Part shown: positions 1 through 11,759 of the stretch, in pieces
How positions within the stretch are numbered: position 1 is the stretch's first letter
Layout: each line of letters begins with the position of its first letter
Assembly: GCA_949825045.1 (NCBI GenBank)
Contig: OX463820.1
Coordinates: 6,336,501-6,400,500 of the forward strand
Origin: Argyresthia goedartella
Lineage: Eukaryota; Arthropoda; Insecta; Lepidoptera; Argyresthiidae
Reading direction: 5' to 3'
DNA: 64,000 nt
Position numbers and translations under genes: made by a program
Notes under the pieces: generated by a model
The model's database searches: none
What the model was told of the DNA's origin: nothing
Seen by the model: only the letters and a program-made list of their open reading frames with translations

Positions 1-879
1 GTTACAAAAACAAATAAGCAATAATAGTGTAGTGAATAGGTTTACTAGACAAAAGGCACAATGAGGATAATCAAGAAACCTTGTCACAACTAGCAATGTA
101 ACAAGGACTTCATTACCATCAAACACTTACTGAAATTGAATTTTTGTCAAGGCTGTGTGGAAATTTGGAAAATAAATATCTCTGAAAACGCCAAAGGAGA
201 AAAGCCTTTTCAAAAGTAAAGGCAATTTAACAATATGTTTATAGACCTAAATGTATTAACATAAATAAGAAGCCAGAAAGCCGATTGATTTGACCGGAAC
301 GACCGACAGGCCATATCCAACTGAGCTCAATAACGGACAAGCGCCAGACAAAAAGTTCTGAGCAAGACACAAATATGAAACTAGTGCTGAACGTAACTTT
401 AAGGCGACAACCCATGTAGAGAGGGTGAAAAAGACGATCCTAAGTAAAATTTTGAATTTATTGATATACCTACCTTATTTAGTAATTGAATTTGAAACGA
501 TAGACGTAACAAGTTATAGCAAATTAAATGATAGGAGCTCTGTTTGTAATACAAATGGATACCGAGTTGTGATTGTGATTCAAAATAATAGGTATAAAGG
601 TCGTATCTAGTAACTAGGTAATTAAAATAGGTCCAGATTGATAAGCGTCAGAAGTACTGCGGTCAACACCGCAAGGTTATCTGTAAACTGACACTTAGAG
701 ATCAATATGTAGATAATCATAGGTATACTTGCAGATGTAGGTGTCCTAAATTCGACCAACAATACGTTTTATAATTTAACCTACATCATTATAGCTAGTA
801 TATAATCGCACATCAAAAATACTGATTTACACAGCAATAAAGAATCAGCAAAAACACTTTTTATGTTTTAAATATTTTA
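1..879. other. AT-rich intergenic stretch, nothing recognised
   Basis: No reading frame with recognisable similarity, RNA gene or repeat was seen here. The only open frame above 60 codons (425-610) has no domain, coding bias or promoter to support it. Confidence 0.5.
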
Positions 880-1340
880 TATACACACGTATCATAAACC
901 ATCTTTACTGCGTCTAAAAACCGCACGTTAAGACCAGCATAATGTATAACTATTTGCTCTAAACTCATTTTTTATCTGAGAATTTGTACATTATGACCAT
1001 AATGTAAAAAAAAATGTCAAATAATAACATTCAAATTTGGAACGCCGACGCCCGGCTGCGTGCCGCCCCTAGTTTGTCTGTGAAGTTGGCACAACAGACA
1101 AGCTAAACAACTGCAGAGCAATGATCAATGCCACAATGCCGGTCAAACATGCGGTTCCTGAACACATCAAAGAGAGCTTATGATATGTGTGTAGATAAAC
1201 TAGTGTATGTAACTGAACATAATTAGGCATTAAAACTCTCGAGTGATATTATTATAAAACTCACCTTCGGCTCGTTTCATAAACCCACTCTCGAGTATTA
1301 ATGCCCTCCATTATGTAGCAGTCACATAAACTACTATTAT
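880..1340 (-). repeat. Dispersed element, copy 1 (inverted relative to 30.2-30.8 kb)
   Basis: This stretch matches, in reverse complement, the block at about 30,175-30,800. Shared landmarks are a TCTCGAGAGT-type inverted pair bracketing about 60 bp (around 1,230-1,310), the run GAACACATCAAAGAGAG, a GC-rich stretch ending CCGCCCCTAGTTTGTCTGTG, a near-palindrome around CATTATGACCATAATG, and a block near the start containing TCATAAACCATCTTTACTGCG. No protein is encoded. It is probably a non-autonomous DNA element; the family is not identified. Confidence 0.7.
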
Positions 1341-1775
1341 GTGTACTCAAAATGTTTTAAGTATTTTTTGTTGTTCTTACATGTTCAACCTAACACGAAG
1401 AATAAAGGGGCTTCGCTCTGCTCACCCCCTTTACCCTTCACCTAAGCTACCGCAGCATTTTGCCCTAATATTTGTGCAAATCAGTATTTTTGATGTCCAG
1501 TTTATTATTTCCCCATCATTATTAAATATTCTCTGAGCATATTCATCAGTGATCTCAGTGCAAGGGAAGTGTACGAGTAGGTGTAGCAGGTGTAGGCAAA
1601 AAAGGCTTGGAATTTGTCGCGCCAGAATAATTTAAGATCAAATTTTAGTAATAGAAGCTTTTTGATTGCTTCCTGCATTATATCGCTGCTGTTATGGTTC
1701 CACTTATAGCATGTCAGATTGCGCCTGTGTAAACATTTGAGCTTTCAAGGCTTAGCTTACAGATATTAATTGTAG

Positions 1776-1865
1776 GGTCGGCGGACATAAGAAAAAGCAC
1801 ATAAGAAAAAAAAAAGTTCCAAAAAACCTTTTTTTGACTTACCAATCTGCTTTAGTCCGCCGACC
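1776..1865. repeat. Short hairpin element, 11-bp arms
   Basis: GGTCGGCGGAC at 1776-1786 is repeated in perfect reverse complement at 1855-1865. Between the arms is an A-rich then T-rich interior that can itself pair. It looks like a miniature inverted-repeat element of about 90 bp. No target duplication was identified. Confidence 0.45.
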
Positions 1866-1954
1866 ATAGAATTATTGTCTGATGGTCTGTGAAGTTACGA
1901 TTAAATAATATCTTGAAATTTCAACCCATATCTTTTATCTCAATGGCGGAACCA

Positions 1955-2392
1955 GAAAATTATCGTTTGTTGACCGTGGTCCCTCGCGTAGTCCCTCGAA
2001 GGGACCACGGGCAAAAAAATTGTCCGTGGTCCATCTATCTCATGTAAACCCATCAAATTAAAAATACCGTAAGCTTTGTACAATAATCTAACACACGGAG
2101 TCTCAGATGGGGTGGCAGAGGCACAACTTCATATAATAAAAAAACTTTGGGATTTTTGACAGGTGTCACTCAAAACTCAAATCATTTATTGCAAGTAGAC
2201 AAAAATAATGTACTTTTATAAGACAAACACTCAAGTCTTATATACATGGAGGAAAATAAAAATTGCTAAATGATTATACAAAACTTCGATGTTTTAAATT
2301 TGGGGGGGGGTTACGTTACATGAGGTAGAGGGACCAACGGCATTTCGGGGGACTACGAGAGGGACCATGTGCAACAAACGAAAATTCTTTTG
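1955..2392. mobile_element. Miniature inverted-repeat element, about 45-bp imperfect TIRs
   Basis: The arm near 1956-2000 (core TCGTTTGTTG, then TGGTCCCTC, GTAGTCCC and CGAA) recurs in reverse complement near 2345-2390. The interior is non-coding AT-rich sequence with a ten-base G run near 2302. Length and structure fit a non-autonomous DNA transposon (MITE). Precise ends and a target duplication could not be fixed by eye. Confidence 0.6.
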
Positions 2393-2399
2393 TTTGTTA

Positions 2400-3030
2400 A
2401 AGTTGATGCAAAGCTGCATGACTGCCTGACCTCTAAGACGTGTTTTGGGCTGTGCTCAAATTATGACATCTGAAGGACTTGGAAAGTCCCATTCGTCATC
2501 ACATCAGACAGTGATTGTGATTGACAGTGATTGACTATAATTGAAGAAGGTATTTAGGGTGAAGGGGTGCTCTGATTTGGGCCTCTAAAACTCAAAAAGA
2601 AATAAATTGCTTCATTATAGTTATAAAGATGTAACAATTTGAGGTCCCGACAATGAACCCTGTTAGGGCACTGCAATTACTTACAAAATAACTTAAATAT
2701 AACACAGAATTTTGAAGTTGTTATCACTGGACAAGGAAGCAGCTAAGGAAGAAGATGATGAAGAAGGAGACTAAGAAGAAAAAGTTAAAATCAGTATAAC
2801 AATTTGGTTATCAACTTATCTCCGCACTCACTGAAGAGGCAACTCGTAGCTATTAGACCTGTGATTACGCAAGGTTTGTTTATAAGTCGACCACCGCTCC
2901 ACTAACACGCAACCAATATAGCGCAAGGCCGTGCAATAAACGCTTACTGACTCATTGGGGATCAAGCACTTAATCGAGCGACTAATCAAACAATACTCAC
3001 CGAGGTAGGCACTGAAATCTGAAAAGTATG
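2400..3030. other. Non-coding stretch upstream of the GC-rich promoter
   Basis: No gene or repeat is recognised. Base composition changes from AT-rich to GC-rich near 3,030. Confidence 0.4.
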
Positions 3031-3175
3031 ACCGCCAATCAGAGGAGGCGAGTTCCGGGGGAATGGAGGGGCCGCGGTCCGCACTGTACTTCCGCTCTAG
3101 CACGGGGGAGAATGAGACTGACTTGGGGGATGCGGAGCGCGTGCGCACGGAGGACGCCATCCCTCTTCGCTGGGG

Positions 3176-3209
3176 TATAAAAGGCGGAGCTCACAATTTC
3201 GCGGTCAGT
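3176..3209 (+). promoter_or_regulatory. Insect core promoter: TATA box plus TCAGT initiator
   Basis: TATAAAA at 3176-3182 is followed by TCAGT at 3205-3209. The initiator A (3207) is 31 bases after the first T of the TATA box, the textbook spacing for arthropod RNA polymerase II promoters. The promoter sits in a GC-rich island (about 3,030-3,620) inside AT-rich DNA, which supports a real gene start. Transcription would run to the right. Confidence 0.7.
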
Positions 3210-3484
3210 CGGCTCGTCACCGCGGGGCTGTCGTCTCGACGTGGACGGAGGGACTGGCTATTTTCGCAAGATGTGGGTTGCGTTATCTCGGACGCGGGCG
3301 CTGCTGAGTGATAGCGCGGTCACACTGGGAGCTGGCGACGAGTTGCGGCATCGCGACGCGCTATTCCCGGCAGGTGCTCACTTCCGTTCCGTCCTATTTC
3401 GTAACCGATCGCGAACTCGGTTCTGCAGACTTCATTAACCTCTTGACTCACATTTCGGGTAGTTATCTGACACCCACCCACAAG
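3207..3484 (+). other. Probable untranslated first exon of an unidentified gene
   Basis: Downstream of the TATA/initiator pair the sequence stays GC-rich up to a splice-donor match GTAAGC at 3485-3490 (context ACCCACAA/GTAAGC). The first ATG (near 3271) opens a frame of about 55 codons that stops at 3438. The exon is therefore probably 5' untranslated with a short upstream frame. The rest of the gene was not found; its exons may lie beyond large introns. Transcript data would settle whether this belongs to a gene inside or outside the window. Confidence 0.45.
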
Positions 3485-4045
3485 TAAGCGTGCGCGGAAA
3501 ACCATACGCGAAGTTAAAAGCGTGTAAACAAATAGGGCCGGCACCTGCGGTCGGACGTTACGTAAGTGACGCCTATCTAATCTGTGGGCGGGCGGCGCCC
3601 TAGAATCTCTCACGAGGTTGAAAGCTTGAACAGTCATCGCGAGTACTTTCCAAAGAAGTATTAGGGATTGCTGCAGTTCTGCAATCACAAGCACTCACTC
3701 TAATGCTTCGAAAAGATACAGCGACTCATCTAAACATACTAGCTAGCAATATTCATAAATCAATCAGCACCAGCGCTGAACTGTAACATTTTGTATGATC
3801 TACAGCTCGTCCACGTTGGGCGTTTATTTATAAACTGGGGCAAAGTTTTAAAATCCGCCACCACTAACGTCAAGCAACATGATGTAATAACAACACCGTA
3901 ACGAATAGTAACCACTAGTTACTTAATTAATCAACTATAATTAATTAACACTGGTAAATATCAGGCATCCTTGAATTTCGCAGACCAAATACTCGTAGAT
4001 ATAAAAAATCTTGACTGGTATCAAGTATGTATAAACGGAGTATTG

Positions 4046-4107
4046 AATAACTGGCTCAGTGGGCACAATTTTGCCTCTGCACAATTGTGCCCACTGAGCC
4101 AGTTATT
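4046..4107. repeat. Perfect 25-bp hairpin derived from a SINE end
   Basis: The arms 4046-4070 and 4083-4107 are perfect reverse complements separated by 12 bases. Each arm carries ATAACTGG, then GGGCACAATT. The same words (GTGCCCAC, AGCCAGTTATT) occur once, unfolded, at the SINE end near 6,725-6,750, so the hairpin is a folded-back copy of that repeat. Confidence 0.7.
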
Positions 4108-4540
4108 GTGACGCTATGCTATGTTATGGTAACAAGTGTCATTGACCAACAGTGGGTATTATTTAGTCAGGTGTATTTCAAAATAGACAGCAAACCTTGC
4201 GGAATTCAATGGGATTTGATTCCAAGTTGGGAGATATCTATCAGTTGTGGTTCTAGCTAGATACTATTGGATGCATAAGTGTTAGACAAGACACTGAACA
4301 TGAAAGTAAAGCCTGATTGGCAAAAGGGTAGATAGAGGGCAAAAGGTCAAAATAATACCTATGCACAAGAACAAAACACCTAGCAATGGGGTTAACAGGC
4401 TGCTGGAAGACTAAAACGATGCTGATGATAATGAAAACAATGAAGAGTTTTTAACTTAATAAGTCCATTGTATCTTAAATGAAAACAAAATAACTGAATA
4501 CAAGTAAGCATTAAACAGCATAGATTTTATTTGTACCAGC

Positions 4541-4678
4541 CAACTAGTGGGCGTTGCCAATCTGTGTAGGCACAGTACACGTACGAGAGGAGTCAGTGCC
4601 ATGGGCGATCAACTAGTGGGCGTTGCCAATCTGTGTAGGCACAGTACACGTACGAGAGGAGTCAGTGCCATGGGCGAT
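4541..4678. repeat. Perfect 69-bp tandem duplication
   Basis: Two adjacent 69-bp units (4541-4609 and 4610-4678) beginning CAACTAGTGGGCGTTGCC are identical by eye. The duplication is recent or an assembly artefact. No coding content. Confidence 0.9.
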
Positions 4679-4679
4679 C

Positions 4680-6685
4680 AACGAAGGTTACGCAAATATT
4701 AAACTGGATTATCCATATCCATCAATCACTTGAGAAAACTCTTGGTGGAACACTACCTAGGGCCGAGAACAAAGGAATTGTAATGTGATTCGAATAATCT
4801 TAATGTTATAACATTGAAAGCTTACTTGATTTATGGAAAAACGTTGATCGCTTTCGTAGGATTATTACTTTGGGCAAATCTGGAATAATCCTTGATTTAG
4901 ATAAACAGCTGATGATGAGCTTTTGACCCAAAAGTTTTGGGATATTTTAGGGAAATATCTGTGAAGAACCTTACCTAGTGGTTCACCTAACAAAATTACA
5001 TAAATATTGACGACGACTATAAGTAGGTACCGTATCGATTTATATCAAGGGTAAGCAAAACAGATCGTCTCGTCAGTAATCAGATCAACTCACATATACT
5101 CTATTGAGCCGAGGTCCCGGTGGTATGGTGCCAAGGTTCATTTAAAATTCCAATCCTTGAACTAAAAGCAGGAACAACTTTGCGAATATAGCAAAGACAA
5201 ACAGGGGCGTGTTCCGAACAAGCGAATAAATGGATTGGTTACCGATTATTGTATTTCACGAGTGCGTGTAAACCTCGGTAGTGGAAAGACAAGACTTACT
5301 CGTACAGGGGACGCGCTTCTGATTTGCAATAATGGATATGGAACTATGGAAGTACCAAGTGGCTTGATTGTTTTTGTCACGTCCACTGAAGATCAGATTG
5401 ATCACCGGATAAAGATGATGACAACATTTGACAAGGTTTCCCAGACGATTCAGATCAGTGGGCCGTTTAAATAGTTTATTATGCATGGTTGCGAGGACGG
5501 TAATGTCTTAGCATTGTAACGATTATAGGTGTCGGCATAGCAAGGTATTAAACCAGTCAAGAATCTAGCTATTATTGAGATAACACTGGGATCTATGCGA
5601 AACATGGTTGATGGTAGAATTAATACGAGGCTCGAGTCGGTCAAAGTCACTAAGTGTGTAGCAGTGACAAGAACAGTATGGATATAATTGACTAACTTCA
5701 TAATAACGCCATAGTAAATTTAACGGTCATTGGTTATTTTAATGTTCGTCATATTGTGGCTTTGAATACTAGTTCAATAATAAACAGTCGAGCGCATAAG
5801 TTGCATTTATTTCTTTACCAAGAAGCAGATAAACGGTATGGAATGGCATTGTGAGCTATGTAAATGCTACGAAACGCACTAGCATAATGGCCGGGACACG
5901 CACGCGCATATTCCAGTACTACAAACCATTCAATTACTTTAACCGTTAGTTCTGACAATGTTATATTATGAAAGTACAGTTTACTTTTAATACGAATATA
6001 TTATATCTATCCAGCCTCCTACAAGTTTATGTATTATGTTTAAATATCTGTACTACAAAAAGTTTTGATTCCATATCAAATGTCTACAGTCCTAGGAGCA
6101 ACTTCTTTTCAAAACAAAATTGGACAATTTCCTGACTCTACTCAAACTCAAACTCAAATTTTTCCAACAACACTGCATGAATTTTAACAAGGACTAGATA
6201 CTTTAGCAATCCGTGGACGACAAACTCCAAGATATTCTCAACATCTTGTGTACAATGCAAATATTCTATCAATGAAGCGCGCAACAGAGCGTTTGGACCA
6301 ATTCCAACTGAAACTGAAATGCATGGCATTACAAATTCAGAGAACGTAATAGGGCTCATCATGATCTCCACATCGAAGGAACAAAGGACTCATTGTGTGA
6401 TCTCGAAAGAATTAGACGATTATGTTGTACAGTATCACACGCCTACATACAGATTGGAGAAAAAATCAACAGCAGATCTACATTTGTTGATATGGAAAAA
6501 ATCTATAGATTCGTTTCCGTACGAACTCATTAATCATACATTCTAGTTTTGTTTAGAGTTAAGGTGACAGACGTGGATGATATATTGATCTCCTTAAAAG
6601 ATTTTGTTATTGTGATTAATTTGTTTCTCTCTTCCTTCATTGGTATTTCCTACTTATATTAGGTGCAGTTTAGATTATAACATAA
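4680..6685. other. Intergenic stretch, no gene recognised
   Basis: Several open frames of 75-83 codons occur (around 5,235-5,700 and 6,138-6,546) on both strands. They overlap one another, lack known domains and have no promoter. Nothing supports a gene. Confidence 0.4.
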
Positions 6686-6686
6686 C

Positions 6687-6972
6687 ATAGCGTCACGCCT
6701 TTTCCCATACGGGATGGCGGAGGCACAGTTGTGCCCACGTTTAGCCAGTTATTCAGTACTCCAATTTGCGTGACCGGGGGTTAGCCCATCGCCGAAGCAT
6801 GGTGATTGAAGGTTTCCTCACGATGTTTGCCTTCACTGTTAGAACGTCCGTATAGGGTATGTACATAAGTTACTTTACTTATCTCATTGGTGCATAGTCA
6901 GCACTGGATTCGAACCCGCATCTCCTTGGGGAGAAGCGGACTTGAAACCAACTAGACCACGGAGCGATCTTA
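6687..6972 (-). mobile_element. tRNA-derived SINE, nearly full length
   Basis: Read on the minus strand, the head (6972 downwards) has a pol III A box TGGTCTAGTTGG and a B box GGTTCGAATCC spaced as in a tRNA. A body follows containing GAGGAAACC and CGATGGGCTAA, and a 3' part with CTGGCTAAACGTGGGCAC. Fragments of the same family occur at about 4,040-4,130, 25,250-25,320 and 39,480-39,575. It is not a functional tRNA gene because the stems do not all pair. Confidence 0.75.
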
Positions 6973-6999
6973 GATTATACAATATTGCACAAGTTGCCA

Positions 7000-7690
7000 T
7001 AATGCCGTGACTATTTCAACAATTTTACAAAACAATTTTCAAAGAAAGACTCAGTAATATGCGGACTAATTTATTAAAACAAAAGTAAACGCTCTCATAA
7101 ATAAGATAATTTAAAACAAAAACAGCGTAAAGCTTTATAAGAGCTATGAAGATCAGATAATAATTTTCCACCAAATCTATCCCCAACCAGTAAAGAATAC
7201 TGAGAAAGACAAATCTTTCAATTTACTATCCGAGAGTACAGATTCCTAGGACGGATATTCCAGTGACATTAATTAGTCGACGCAGACGCATAATCTCTTC
7301 GCGCGCCGTTAAATGGAAATGGGGAACGGGAACATCACCAGTTTCGTAAGAACCCATTAGATTACAACAGTATTCAGTTGGTTGGATACGAAAGGAGTGA
7401 TTCTTTGGAGGGCTAGAGATCATTTTGAAATGGGCGACATATTTATATGCAATCAAAAGGGATTGGCGAAAGATGAAACACTTGTCAGACACGCTTTTGA
7501 TTGACTGTTGACATTTTGTGTTGGCTTCGTACGCTTCATTACCAGCATGACGCCTCCAGGTAACAATGCCTTTAAATGTCATGTTATAACTGTGTTTGAA
7601 ATATTTTTGAAACTGTACTTGCTTTCAGTTCAGCTACGAGTACACGCATGTAATTTAGGAAACGGACGCAAACAATATAATATTTTACGC
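7000..7690. other. AT-rich spacer, nothing recognised
   Basis: Overlapping 79- and 118-codon open frames on opposite strands have no known domain. I treat them as chance. Confidence 0.4.
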
Positions 7691-8340
7691 ATTGTCGGAA
7701 AACTTTTGTCCGTTGTCACGTGCGCGAGTGGGTGCAGTTATTTATAACGTTCCACGCTCTAATTACCCCTGTCGAAGGGACCTCGCCGCCAGCTCCCAGT
7801 GTCCCACTAATGAACACAATTCGTCACACGACAGCGTGACAAGAAGACAAGTACCGGGTCACAACAACAGCGCCACTCACTATGTCCACTTAGAAACTTT
7901 TTCGGAGGCGTCCCATTGAGGCGAACTGTCAAACGAGGACAATCCGAGAATGGGCCCGGCGCACCCTGCTGCACCAGCGTTCGGCGTGGTCGAGGCTGCG
8001 CTGTCGACTGACAAGACTCAAGAGTCGATCAGCGAGACGCTGCCACCTGTGGGTCGGTCTCTAATGGCATCCGATTGTACCGACGGAATCGCGCGGGTAA
8101 TGGGGGCGTGTGGGCGATAAACGTCTCGGCGAAGCAGGCAGTGCTCCCGGGAAGGTCGCGAGCCTCCGCATACGGCGTTGGTCTGCTGCTTTACGGAACC
8201 CGCCGGGTTGAGAATGCAGGACGCGACCGCGAGCTCGGAATGCTGAATGCTCGCTTGCTTCCACTGCAGGAATACCGAGGGATTTCACGCCGTCGCCCCA
8301 AGAGCATTGCTTTGGGCACAAACTTAGCGCAAATTTAAGA
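7690..8340. other. GC- and CpG-rich island of about 650 bp
   Basis: Composition shifts sharply to GC-rich with many CG dinucleotides. Open frames of 75-87 codons exist on both strands (7692-7919 plus, 8075-8338 plus, 8061-8321 minus) with no recognisable domain; GC-rich DNA lacks stop codons, so they may be chance. No convincing TATA/initiator pair was seen. It could be a promoter region, an untranslated exon or a diverged repeat. Confidence 0.35.
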
Positions 8341-10409
8341 CAGAGTCAAACTTAAGAGGTAAAGTTCGGACTATACGGACTGAAGCGAACGTCGTTGCAG
8401 AAACCTTAAGTCCGGATAATAGTAGACAACTGCTTATATTGTGTAGGTCAAAATTTTTTGTCACCGATATTATCATTAGCCCTATCCATTGTAATTAGAG
8501 TACACTATCTTCCGCCTCCATCGGCAGTGGGTGGAACGCCGTTTAGGGAAACTTGAAGCTCTCAAATACGAGTAGTTGCGGTTGTTAACTCCGTCTTACT
8601 AATTAGAGGGCCGTCAAAATGCTATAAAGCTACCAGATTTTATGAGTAAGTATGCCCATCTTAATCTAAATGAAAATATGGATTGGGATTCCCATGAAAA
8701 TAAAATTTGTATCCTTTTAAAATCCAGCGAAGATAAAACGAATCCTTAAAAAGAACTAACGAAACGTATTAAACTTGGAAAGGCACTCGCCAAGGACGAA
8801 ACAATTTTGTCGACAAGACAATACAACACATATGTTTATAATAGCTCAGACCTCGGTACCAGCATGTGATGCATTCATCAAAGTCAGGCGTCCCTCTCCA
8901 AAGATGTGCGAATTTATTTACTGTCCTTTGTTTCTTTGTCCGCGATTCACAACTAAAGCCAATTAATTGTACTATTTACCATCCATGTTTAAAATGATGG
9001 TTAGCGTTGTAAATGGATGTACCAAACTATTTCGGTCGGTACAAAGCGGTAGGCTGCTGGAAGACTATTTTAGAAAACATGTAAATATGAGACAAATATG
9101 TAAAACTTTATTTCTTGTTGCTATCACAAAACCGGCATCTAAGAATGTGGCGTTTGACGATTAACTCCAAGAATAATTATCCGTTTAAAACTATTTCATA
9201 ATTAGGGGACTTAAAGTAATAAAACATAATGACAAAATTACTATATTCTACGACCAAATGTTGACATTTTGTAACGAGATTATTACGAGTTGGAACCGGC
9301 CATTAAGCTGGATGAAGCAAAGGTTCTCTAGACAACACAACATGATGATGATGATGATTATTGTGGAAGATACAAATGGCAGAAATGAGACAAGTATAAA
9401 GTCATTTGGTTTGATAGATTATAGTGCACAATCTTCCTTTAATTTTCCCTTTTTTATCTCATTAATAATGTTGCCTATTTTCATGAGATACTAAATGACC
9501 AAGAATGAAGGGCAGATCTCCTAAGATAAACAAACAAAACGAAACATAGGGTCTTACCATAAAAAAATAAACTCCCGTTCAACACTTGTTTAAAGTCAAA
9601 AATGATTTGACGGTTGTTTTGAAGTTAAAATATTTGTAACATGTTTTGTAGTGACACGGATAATGTCACGACTTTTCGCATTTGGGGTGGCTATTCATTT
9701 TCAAATATGATGTCGTAATGATGTCATTTATATTCTCCTACTCTCGTTCGTGAACATACGCCGATAGGTACCTTCTCCATCGCCTTATTCATTACATCAA
9801 CGTTACTGCCAATTACGCTGAGAATAATCAACATTAGACAGCGGCTTCTCACGTGTACTAAATGTACAACCGAGCCCGCACATTTTTTACCAATTAAAGC
9901 AAATATTCAAGAAAATATATAAAAACAACACGGAGAGAACATTTTCGACGCCGACTCTACAGGGTGATTAAATGACAAAGCATCCTCAAAATTTGAAAGA
10001 ACGCACATTTCCCAGTGGCACCAATTAAATACCTTTCTTCACGCTCTAGCTCCACCAGATGGAAATGGCCAACGAAAAGCAAAATTTGAGTAAAGGTTCT
10101 TCGGAATTCACAACACGAACTTTAAAATTAACCCTGTATGGAGTGCCAACTGGTGTCGCCATATTGAGTCAAATCGGTTCCTTTAGCACCGCATGCTACT
10201 CGAGTAATTACATCTAATTGTTGATTCATACCACCGCAGTGGCGGACATCGTTAGTAATCCAAGACTTGCTATAACGAATGCGGAATATATAGGAACTAA
10301 CAGCGGCCATCTTTGTATTGCTGCAGCATTGACAGTTGTTTTTGCAACCACGTAGCGCCCTCTACTTGTTGAGGTAGCAGGCTAATCTACCGTTTTCTAT
10401 GACATAGAC
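8341..10409. other. Non-coding stretch with a short ATG/GAT microsatellite
   Basis: No gene is supported. A run of six ATG/GAT triplets lies at about 9341-9358. Chance frames at 8775-8966, 8967-9164 and 9258-9494 have no domains. Confidence 0.4.
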
Positions 10410-10458
10410 GGACTGGGTTTTTGAAGACATAGAATCTATGTCTTCAAAAACCCAATCC
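10410..10458. repeat. 49-bp near-perfect palindrome
   Basis: The arms 10410-10432 and 10436-10458 (core TTTTTGAAGACATAG) are reverse complements with one mismatch and a 3-base centre. The surrounding 10,350-10,600 block also contains GTAGCGCC and GGCGCAAGAGGGC words on either side, so the palindrome may be the centre of a larger decayed inverted repeat. Confidence 0.65.
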
Positions 10459-10984
10459 GTGGGAGTAAAGAAAGTTTGCGGCTGTTTGCGATGTGAGCAG
10501 TTTTCTAATACCTTTTTCATCAGCCGGATTTCATTGACGAGCAAATAATCACGGTTTAGACGAGGCTCGTTATAGTAGCGCCGGTAGGTGGCGCAAGAGG
10601 GCATTGAGATCGTATGTCAAACAACTGGACTTATATCATAATAATAAACGGATAAATATCCGTGTGAAAACATTTTGGAGGAAAAAATACCTTTGTGATT
10701 TATATGAGCAACTAGCTGATGCCCGCAACTTCACCTGCGTGCTCCTAGGAATTATCATTTACTGAGACAATGTTACCATCCCTCTGGTGCAGCCGGATAA
10801 AAAGTATCGTATATGTTAATCTAGCTCATAAACTATCCCTGTGCTAAATTTTATTCAAATTCATTCAGCCGTTTAAGCGTGATTGGGGCACAAACACATA
10901 AACATCCAAACATCGCTTACACATTTATAATATCAGTTAGATGATGCTCAGATGCGACGATGCAACGCCACGCCTAGAAGGACT

Positions 10985-11238
10985 GATTATCACAAAAATA
11001 AATAAAATTTTACACAAATAAAATTAGCCCACAGTAAGCTCAATAAAGCTTGTGTTATGGGCACTAGACGACGATATATTTAATAGAGATAAATACTTAA
11101 GTAGATACATAGAAAACATCCAAGACTAAGAAACAAATATTCATGCTCATCACATAAATATTTGCCCTTACCGGGATTCGAACCCAGGACCATCAGCTTC
11201 GTAGGTTGGGTCACTACCCGCTAGGCTATACCGGTCCA
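10985..11238 (-). mobile_element. tRNA-derived SINE (family A), copy 1
   Basis: On the minus strand the head reads GGACCGGTATAGCCTAGCGG, with an A-box-like TAGCCTAGCGG and a B box GGTTCGAATCC. A body follows with TGATGAGCATGAATATTTG and CTTGGATGTTTTC, and a 3' part with CCATAACACAAGC and AGCTTACTGTGGGC. The same body recurs at 13,859-15,400 (split by a mariner) and 55,425-55,593, which establishes the family from this window alone. Confidence 0.8.
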
Positions 11239-11384
11239 ATACAAAATAACAATAGAAATCAAGGTTGTATTTGTATAGATCTGATTAGAACTATTTAGCG
11301 ACGCTGTTAAAGGTCTTTTGACAGCTTTTGCTGTGTAGCGCTTTTTATACTCCTGACCAAATGACAATAAACAAAAAAATTAAC

Positions 11385-11570
11385 ATACAGGCACATACAT
11401 TGCTTCTGCCGCCCCACTAGGTTACCCTGTGTCGTGGGGACCAAAAACAGCGACGTCACACACATATAAACATTCAAGTTCTGGGGCTTTTTTTACCCCC
11501 AGCCGGGGATCGACCCCGGGACCTCTCGCATGGTAGGCAGAGCCACAACCGCTGCGCCAAAGAGGTCGTC
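11385..11570 (-). mobile_element. tRNA-derived SINE, a second family
   Basis: On the minus strand the head has CTTTGGCGCAGCGGTTGTGG (A box) and GGGGTCGATCCCC (B box region), followed by a body ending near GGGCGGCAGAAGC. The tail sequence differs from family A. No second copy was noticed in the window. Confidence 0.6.
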
Positions 11571-11759
11571 AAATTCAATAAAATACAATAAATTAAGGGC
11601 CTGTCCCAAAAAGTGCCGAATAGTGCTGAATATCTTTTCTGATACACTATACATTTTGAATGTAAAATTACTGATGAATCAGTCACATAGAGCTTATCGG
11701 GACTCCTTGTGGCAACACGACTTACCATTCATTGTTGAGCAAGATCTTCTGTAAATATG

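Noticed and set aside
2828..3160. 110-codon minus-strand protein
   Set aside because: It overlaps the GC-rich promoter upstream of 3,176, has no recognisable domain and ends in AT-rich sequence without splice signals I could support.
3320..3694. 124-codon minus-strand protein
   Set aside because: Antisense to the predicted first exon, no domain; explained by local GC content.
6900..6972. tRNA gene
   Set aside because: A and B boxes are present, but the stems do not pair fully and the sequence continues into a repeated SINE body.
8061..8338. Overlapping 86- and 87-codon proteins on opposite strands
   Set aside because: Both lie in a GC-rich island where stops are rare. Neither has a domain or a plausible start context.
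11165..11238. tRNA gene
   Set aside because: Same reasoning: it is the head of a repeated SINE, with two other copies in the window.
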